The position numbers and the translations under genes are program-made. From contig OX291544.1 of assembly GCA_946406115.1 (NCBI GenBank), positions 34,489,521 through 34,553,520 on the forward strand: a stretch of 64,000 bases of DNA, written 5' to 3'. The stretch comes from Apoda limacodes (taxonomy: Eukaryota; Arthropoda; Insecta; Lepidoptera; Limacodidae). Below the pieces are notes generated by a model. That model was not told the origin of the DNA, made no database searches, and saw only the letters and a program-made list of their open reading frames with translations. Shown here piece by piece: positions 58,204-64,000 of the stretch (positions within the stretch are counted from its first letter, which is position 1; every line of letters begins with the position of its first letter).

Positions 58204-58437
58204 AAGCGCGCACCGTTACTGCATACGCACGCATGCGCGCACCGTTACTGCATACGCACACATGCGCGCACCGTTACTGCATACGCACACATGCGCGCAC
58301 CGTTACTGCATACGCACACATGCGCGCACCGTTACTGCATACGCACACATGCGCGCACCGTTACTGCATACGCACACATGCGCGCACCGTTACTGCATAC
58401 GCACACATGCGCGCACCGTTACTGCATACGCACACTT
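58204..58437 (+). repeat. 29-bp minisatellite, eight units
   Basis: About eight near-perfect copies of a 29-bp unit containing GCGCGCACCGTTACTGCATA followed by CGCACACAT. Only the first unit (CGCACGCAT) and the last (CACTTGCAG) deviate. There are no spacers between units. Confidence 0.95.
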
Positions 58438-58439
58438 GC

Positions 58440-59160
58440 AGATCGATATACATGTAACTTGCAAATAGAAAAATCATTCGGCTGAAAAATATCCATAATT
58501 TCACAGTGCTAAGTGTGTAAACATTAGTGCAACGGTAGAATCTCCGGCAACTATATAATGGTAAAGGTTCAAATGCAAATTGATTTTTGTTGCAAACCTT
58601 TTTGTTGTTTCTATAAGATTTATTTAAATAATTTAATAATGACCAGTATTTATACTTCATTGAGTTACGACTGTTAATCCTAAAAATAAAAGGAATAGTT
58701 TCGACTTTAGACCAATTGTGGACAGCAATGAAGTTAGTTACGATCACTAGGCAGGGAGATATTTTCTTTGTTATTGTTGCTTAGTTAGCAAACATGCGTG
58801 TGTCATGTATGTATATTGACTAAATATTTTGCTATTTATAATCTACGTAAATAATATGCAAACCAATATTAATATAACTCCCAGAGACTTATAAAGTCCT
58901 AGTACATCAAACTTACAAACATACAAAACCTCCATAGAGTTAAGAAATACATTAAAAATATACATACAGGGAAATAATCTTTCTTCGTTTATGACTCCCT
59001 GTTTCTTTTTTATGAGAAAATAAAAAATAAACATATTTGTAAGTAGACTTTACTACTATTACTAAATAATGTTAAATTTGTTAATTTTAGATACTTTCAA
59101 TAAAAAAAAATTGAGACGTATCAATTAAATTTGGTTTTTATTCTTAACTCATTACTCAAA
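58440..59160. other. Intronic AT-rich stretch
   Basis: No gene or known repeat recognised between the minisatellite and the first LINE remnant. Confidence 0.3.
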
Positions 59161-59164
59161 CAAA

Positions 59165-60520
59165 ATTCTCTCAACTGGTACTTTCTCCAACGAGCATACC
59201 TGAAATAGAGGCTAGGAGTGCTAACTACACGTCCGAACTGATATTCCATCTTAGTGGATGCGCCTCTTGATTCATTAAGTCAGCAGATTGTGATGGATTG
59301 CGGGATTTTTATGCATTGTACCTGTGGAGGCAGCTCTGCTTCAGCTCAGAAGATCCTGCCATCTGCGCAGCCGCAGTCACTGAGACAATCTTCGCTGGCA
59401 TGGAATGTTTCATTTCAAACCCTCAAGTAGCTGCCGATGTCAAAAAAAGACCGTGGTTTAATAGGTCTTGTAAAGAAGCTAAAATTCTCAAGCAAACTGC
59501 ATATGAGGCTTGGACCACGGTTCGAACAATAAGGATCTGAATACGTCTGAGTTAAAACGTAAATTAAATGCTGCCTCGAGGTTCAGTAAGATAGTAATCG
59601 CCAGAGCTAAGTTCAAATGCATCGGCAAAATAGGTGGGCGACTTGCAAGCTATCCCTCTGGGAGTCGGGCTTTCTGGTCGCTTGTTAAGCTGCCAACGGA
59701 AACTTTTGTCAGTGGTCTTTTCCACCACAGCAAAAAACCGATTCTCCCATCTCTAGCACTAGAGAGAAAGCCGAATTACTGGGCAGTCTCATTGGCTCAA
59801 ACTCGAATATCAATAACGAAGGAGCTGTACCACCTACTTTACCGTGGTGCGGTAAGACTATGCCTGAAATCTCCATAACACAGCGGGAGGTCCGGCGGGC
59901 GTTAAGCGTTTCAGAACTCAACACAATATAGACACAAGTCCGCGCGTTCACCGCTAAGAAAATCCCATTTACTGTGGTCCTACAATTCCAGAACACAGCA
60001 CTTACCATCTCCAAGTGTATTGGGATCTTTGGTGTTGACACCCCCAGCTATATCCAGTTTCGCGACCAAGGTGAAGCTGGCGTCCAAGAAATCAGGAGTA
60101 CTCAATAGAGCGAAGCGATACTTCACATCAGGGCAAAGGTTGTTGCTTTACAAATCACAAGTCCGGCCCCATAGGGAGTACTGCTGCCATCTCTATGCGG
60201 GAACACCTGGATACCAGCTTAGCCCTTTTGATTCGGTTCAACGACGAGCAGTAAGAATCGTCGACGATCCCAAACTCACAAGTCGTATCGAACCTTTAAG
60301 TCTGAGGAGAGATTTTGCCTCCCTGTGTGTGTTCCACCGCTGTTTGTTTGAAATAATTTCCACAGCTACATTCTACCATCGCTCCGCTCACCATCGACAG
60401 TGAATTCATTCTCACTCTTCGTAACCTAAATGGTCACAAACAGTGCGGTTTGAGAGGAACTTACTCCGAACGCTTAAGTTGTGGAATAAGTTCTTTAATA
60501 AGAAAGTGATTAGATTTTTT
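59165..60520 (+). pseudogene. LINE remnant A (same family as the nested LINE)
   Basis: Starts within the endonuclease (CTCTCAACTGGTACTTTCTC matches 18505 onward) and continues through CFSSEDPAICAAAVTETI, KKRPWFNRSCKEAK and SGSRAFWSLVK. At about 59,903 it jumps to sequence after the YADD block, so the RT core is deleted. The C-terminal part (SGQRLLLYKSQVRPHREYC, RRAVRIVDDPK) is at 60020-60403. Clearly more diverged than the three nested copies are from each other. Confidence 0.85.
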
Positions 60521-60714
60521 AATTTCCTGTAAGACGTGATTATAGTCTTAATAGTTTAGGTTCTAATGGTATGTTTACACTCTACAGTAAGTTCTAGTAC
60601 CGCATCTTTCGTCCTCTAAGTTGTCTATGCAGTGAATCTTCAAATTTAGTCGTAGTAACTTTCTTTAAAACTGACAAAAACGACAGGAAGAGAGTTTTTC
60701 AGCGGCTACTCCAC

Positions 60715-61695
60715 CCACATATAATGTGGATTTTTGCAACATCAGGGATATTCACGCCAATACTCAAACGTAGTTCAACACCATCTGGAGACTGCGCAGC
60801 CGACCATTCTTTTTTTAAAGGAGACGCAAATATCCTGCCCGGATATAATATCATAACTACTTTATCCCGGCTACAAACTTTTTGTGAGTCGTGTCGCTGT
60901 ATATATTTTTGTCCAGAAGGATATGTATGGCATTATAAGTCGGCAGACATGTGGGAACCGTGGCGGCAGCTCTGCTTTAGCTCAGAAGCTTCCGGCGTCT
61001 GCACAGCTGCAGTCACTGAGACAATCCTCGCTGGTCTGGAATGTTTTATTCCTAACCCGCAAGAAAATGCCAGTGTCAAAAAACGGCCGTATATTCGGTC
61101 TTGCAGAGTAGCCATAATTCTTAAGCAAACTGCGTATGAGGCTTGGACTACAGCTCGTAATAATAAGGATCCGAATATTTCTGACTTAAAACACAAATTC
61201 AATGCCACCTCGAGATTCAGTAAGAAGACAACTGCCACAGCTAAATTCCAATTCATCGGTAAAATAGGTAGGCGACTTGCGAATTATCCCTCTGGGAGTC
61301 GTGCTTTCTGGTCACTTACTAAAGCTGCCGCAAGGAACTTTTGCCAGTCGTCGTTACCAGCACTCTAAAAGACCGATGTTGATTTGGCCCATAGTGCAAA
61401 AGAGAAAGCCGATTCATTGGGCAGTCTCTTTGCCTCCAACTCGAATATGAACGACGAAGGCGCTGTACCACCGACTATACCGTGGTGCCGTAAGACCATG
61501 CCGGAAATCTCCATAATACAACGGGAGGTCCGGCGAGCGTTGCTTTCACTAGACATTCATAAGTCAAGTAGGCCAGACGGTATACCAGCAGTGGTACTTA
61601 AACAGTGTGTTCCTGAATTGTGACCTGTACTCACGCGCCTCTTCGCGCTTTTCTACCACAGTAGGCAATTTCTGTCTCCATGGAAAACTGCGAAT
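60715..61695 (+). pseudogene. LINE remnant B (same family)
   Basis: Second intronic copy: endonuclease N-terminus, then a deletion to YKSADMWEPWRQLCFSS, TETILAGLECFIPNPQ, NATSRFSKKTTATAKFQF and SGSRAFWSLTKAA, then the RT start (VRRALLSLDIHKSSRPDGI). It breaks off near 61,695 within RT. Several stops and frameshifts are present. It is a separate insertion from remnant A. Confidence 0.85.
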
Positions 61696-62131
61696 ATAAA
61701 CCAGTGCCCAAACCCAAACATTCGAACCTGCCCGGGAACACACGTCATAACAGTCGCCCTCGGACGTCGACAGCATTATGAGCGAATAGATCGTAACTGC
61801 CATCCGTAAACTAGATAAGGCGGTGACGCCCTAAGGTTTCCTTCCCTTTTTTGAATTCGGCAGCATGTACGAGCACGCTTGACACTGTTACTTTTGCTAA
61901 CATTGCGTGTATGTACTTTATATAAAACAAATATTATAATTAAGAATCAGTGAATTAAACACTCTACGTGGTGACGGAAGTTTTTATTTAACATTTCCGT
62001 CCCCGTTCAACATAACCTACTTTTCCAACATTCTGCATCAAATAACAACAACTTTACTATCAATTCGTAAAGGGACTAGCATGTATGTATGAGCAAAAAC
62101 ATATGTTGATTGTGTCTCATGTGTACCTCAG
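61696..62131. other. Intron end; possible LTR scrap
   Basis: A TATATAAAAC box near 61,919 and a GTGAATTAAACAC stretch near 61,951 resemble part of a gypsy LTR, but no partner or terminal inversions were found. Otherwise featureless. Confidence 0.2.
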
Positions 62132-62335
62132 TTGTTCGACTTCGATGTGGAGGTGCAACCAATCCTGGAGGTGCTGATTGGCAAGACGGTGGAGCAAGCA
62201 CTGGCGGAGACTGCGCAGGAAGAGGAACTGGTGACGCTACGCGAGCACCAGCGTCGTTTTCTGGAGATGCGGGACGCTGAGCGCGCCGAGCGGGAGCGTC
62301 TCGCGCGGCAGGACGTGCGTCTGCACAACGAGAAG
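62132..62335 (+). CDS. RSPH3: Radial spoke head protein 3, following exon
   Basis: 68 codons between CCTCAG (ending 62131) and GAG AAG|GTAAAT (donor at 62336), phase 0 at both ends, so it joins directly to the 57950-58078 exon: YPGD then LFDFDVEVQPILEVLIGK, TVEQALAETAQEEELVTL and a Glu/Arg-rich helix (MRDAERAERERLARQD). This is the conserved RSPH3 segment with the long helix that dimerises and contacts the spoke. No stops, frameshifts or odd residues are seen, so the gene appears to be under constraint despite its transposon-filled introns. Confidence 0.9.
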
Positions 62336-62371
62336 GTAAATTTGCATCACTTTCGCACGTCTTTATCGCTC

Positions 62372-62442
62372 CACCAGCGCCGAACTGGTTCCTGAAGATG
62401 CGCAACGCCGAGCGCGCCAAGTGTGAGCTTGTTACTCTTTAA
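62372..62442 (+). pseudogene. Partial duplicate of the RSPH3 exon inside the next intron
   Basis: CACCAGCG, then CTGAAGATGCGCAACGCCGA, GCGCGCCAAG and GAGCTTGTTACTCT match parts of the 62132-62335 exon with about 20 percent differences. In frame it reads LKMRNAERAKCELVTL and then a stop. The order (MRNAERAK followed by ELVTL) is circularly shifted relative to the exon, as expected if a tandem duplication once existed. No splice sites flank it. Confidence 0.55.
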
Positions 62443-62643
62443 TCAAACGATAAACGTGAAAATTAATTGACGGCCATGTCGAACACGCCAAAACTTAGGG
62501 TTCCGTAGTAAAAGAAATAATTACATCTAAAAAACCAATTTTGATTTTTGTAGAAAGTAGATATTCAAAAAGCCCCTAAACATCTTTAGATTTTCAGAAC
62601 ACACAGTTTTCATTGAAAAAATACCCTAACAAAATGTTTTCTA

Positions 62644-63026
62644 ATTTTTTTATACCACTAAAGTGGCAAGCAAGCACACGGTCCGCCTGATGGTTAGCGG
62701 TCACCGTTGCCTATGGACGCTTGTAACAGCAGGGGTATCCCTCGCGCGTTGACGATCCTTCAAAAATCCAATAACTTCTTTCTTGAAGAACCACATACTG
62801 TAGTCTTTAGAGAAAACCTTGGCAGGGAACTTATGCGTTCGCGTTCGCGAGAGGAAGTTTCTCTGAAACCGCACTGTACGCGACCATTTCGGTTCTAAAG
62901 TGTGATAATGAATTGCCTGCCGATGGCGAGCGGTGCGATGATAGAAAGTAGCCGTGGGCATCATTTCGACGATTTCTCAGAACACAACCCATTGTACAAG
63001 CGGTAGAATACACACAGGGAGGCAAT
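62644..63026 (-). pseudogene. LINE 3'-end fragment C (same family)
   Basis: Minus strand: C-terminal ORF piece (TATFYHRTARHRQAIHYHTL, EPKWSRTVRFQRN, FFKKEVIGFLK), then the 3' end with TTTAGTGGTATAAAAAA, the same terminus as the LINE nested in the Maverick. 5'-truncated, as is common for LINE insertions. It lies in the intron downstream of the second RSPH3 exon. Confidence 0.8.
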
Positions 63027-63447
63027 ATGCATAAAATGAAGACAGATAAATAAGCCATATATCGTATTCCTAGTTGTAAGAAGGCATTTGGCCAAGATAC
63101 AACAATTAACATTCTTGTCCCTTGTCCCTTACAGATCGGTCATGGGGTTCCTTAGCGGTTATGCCCTTCGTGTGTGGATGAGTAAATAGGAAGTATATGA
63201 GGTTTGCGTGTTAGGTTGGGTGAGTATGAGTGATGAGGTTAGAGTATTAGATGCATACGTAATGTAAGTTTTTAGGGATCGGTTCTGTCTTTTTAAATAC
63301 TAAATTAACAGCCCGGAAAATTCGTCTAACCGAATTTTCACGAGGAAGGGGGGATAATATAGCAAGTAATTTTTTTTTTGATATGTAATATTTTATCTGT
63401 AAATAGCTTTAGTTCTCCTTTTGTGTTTCTACTTCCAATTTTTTTGA
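63027..63447. other. Unassigned sequence
   Basis: No gene, exon or known repeat recognised. Confidence 0.3.
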
Positions 63448-63618
63448 CGTGACAACGTCTTATAAATTGGTTTGCCGGGTGACACTTCAAGAAACTGCGT
63501 TACGCTCCGCTCACGTTATGCGCTCACAATGAGAGCGAGTGAGAGGCACGCGGCATGGTTAGCCCGCCTAAGAGCGAGAGAGACAGACATAAAAAGTGAA
63601 AGGCACAAGTTGTCACGT
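63448..63618. mobile_element. Short inverted-repeat (MITE-like) element
   Basis: ACGTGACAAC at 63448-63457 is perfectly inverted at 63609-63618 (GTTGTCACGT), enclosing 151 bp of GC-richer sequence with no coding sense. Size and ends suit a small non-autonomous element. The remainder to 64000 is AT-rich with nothing recognised. Confidence 0.35.
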
Positions 63619-64000
63619 TACAATGTTAATAATATTACGATTAATAGCAATGGTTTTTGTAATTTCTATATCCATGCAAGAAATGCCAAACTTATTTACT
63701 TAACCATACCGGTGTACTTTAAAATTTGTTAATTGAAAACTTCACGTATAGTAAAAGAAAAGATGTGAAGTCAGTTTTGAAAATGAAAAATCAATTAATG
63801 ACGTGATAGTGGTAGCGAAGAATAATATTGAAAAATAGTGTTGTGATATTCTGAAACAAGGAAAACAAACAACAGGAAAATATATTAATTTGGAGGAGTA
63901 ACGGAGTGAAGTATTGGGTTTTAGGGTATAGCCACAAACCCTTATCTACAGGTACCATATTATTTTTAATAACTGTGAACCATACTGGTTATTTTCCTTG

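Larger units (their letters stand above)
58079..62131 (+). other. RSPH3: RSPH3 intron, 4,053 bp
   Basis: Bounded by GT (58079) and AG (62131). It contains a 29-bp minisatellite and two remnants of the LINE family that is also nested in the Maverick integrase. AT-rich, gene-free stretches lie at 58,440-59,160 and 61,700-62,131. Confidence 0.8.

Noticed and set aside
58204..58437. CRISPR-like array or histidine-rich protein
   Set aside because: Repeats are contiguous with no spacers, and the peptides come from frame cycling through a minisatellite in an intron.
61830..61990. Solo LTR
   Set aside because: TATA-like and tail-like stretches are present, but no terminal inversions, target duplication or partner were found.

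Overview
The window looks like nuclear DNA of an insect, most likely a lepidopteran. It is AT-rich, holds several non-LTR families, BEL/Pao and Ty3/gypsy (including env-bearing) remnants, and two spliced exons of a ciliary gene, RSPH3. No RNA gene, CRISPR array or bacterial feature was seen. Nearly everything except the two exons is transposon-derived, and most reading frames are broken.

Layout: 1-2.7 kb, pieces of Ty3/gypsy elements (gag, protease and RT on the minus strand, RNase H on the plus strand). 2.74-7.6 kb, a decayed BEL/Pao element (plus). 7.8-11.3 kb, the 3' half of an env-bearing gypsy-type element (minus): LTR, env, integrase. 11.5-11.94 kb, an acidic tract and a LINE fragment. 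11,978-52,732, a Maverick/Polinton-type element whose first 12.34 kb is present three times head to tail (11,978-24,318; 24,319-36,659; 36,660-48,991). Only the third unit runs on into the rest of the DNA polymerase and the right terminal inverted repeat (51,597-52,732). 52.8-54.5 kb, LINE fragments. 54.72-57.66 kb, a segment with inverted ends enclosing a jockey-like LINE remnant. 57,950-62,335, two RSPH3 exons on the plus strand flanking a 4.05 kb intron with a 29-bp minisatellite and two LINE remnants; a third LINE fragment follows downstream. 63-64 kb, unassigned sequence with a short inverted-repeat element.

The Maverick carries the usual gene set: protein-primed family B polymerase, retroviral-type integrase, adenain-type cysteine protease, major and minor capsid proteins, a pVI/pX-like protein, a fragment of the packaging ATPase and small conserved proteins. 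Most have frameshifts or stops shared by all units. A 3.16 kb LINE interrupts the integrase at the same base in each unit. The element was therefore inactive and already carried the LINE before it was amplified.

The strongest observation concerns history. In the first part of the unit, units 2 and 3 share variants against unit 1. In the last part, units 1 and 2 share variants against unit 3. Unit 2 is thus a chimera, which is the product expected when a two-unit array goes to three by unequal crossing-over. The breakpoint lies between about 31,527 and 33,263, inside the nested LINE. The other notable item is a gene inside the terminal inverted repeats, with a TATA box, an initiator and a likely intron. 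It is open in the right repeat and frameshifted in all left repeats.
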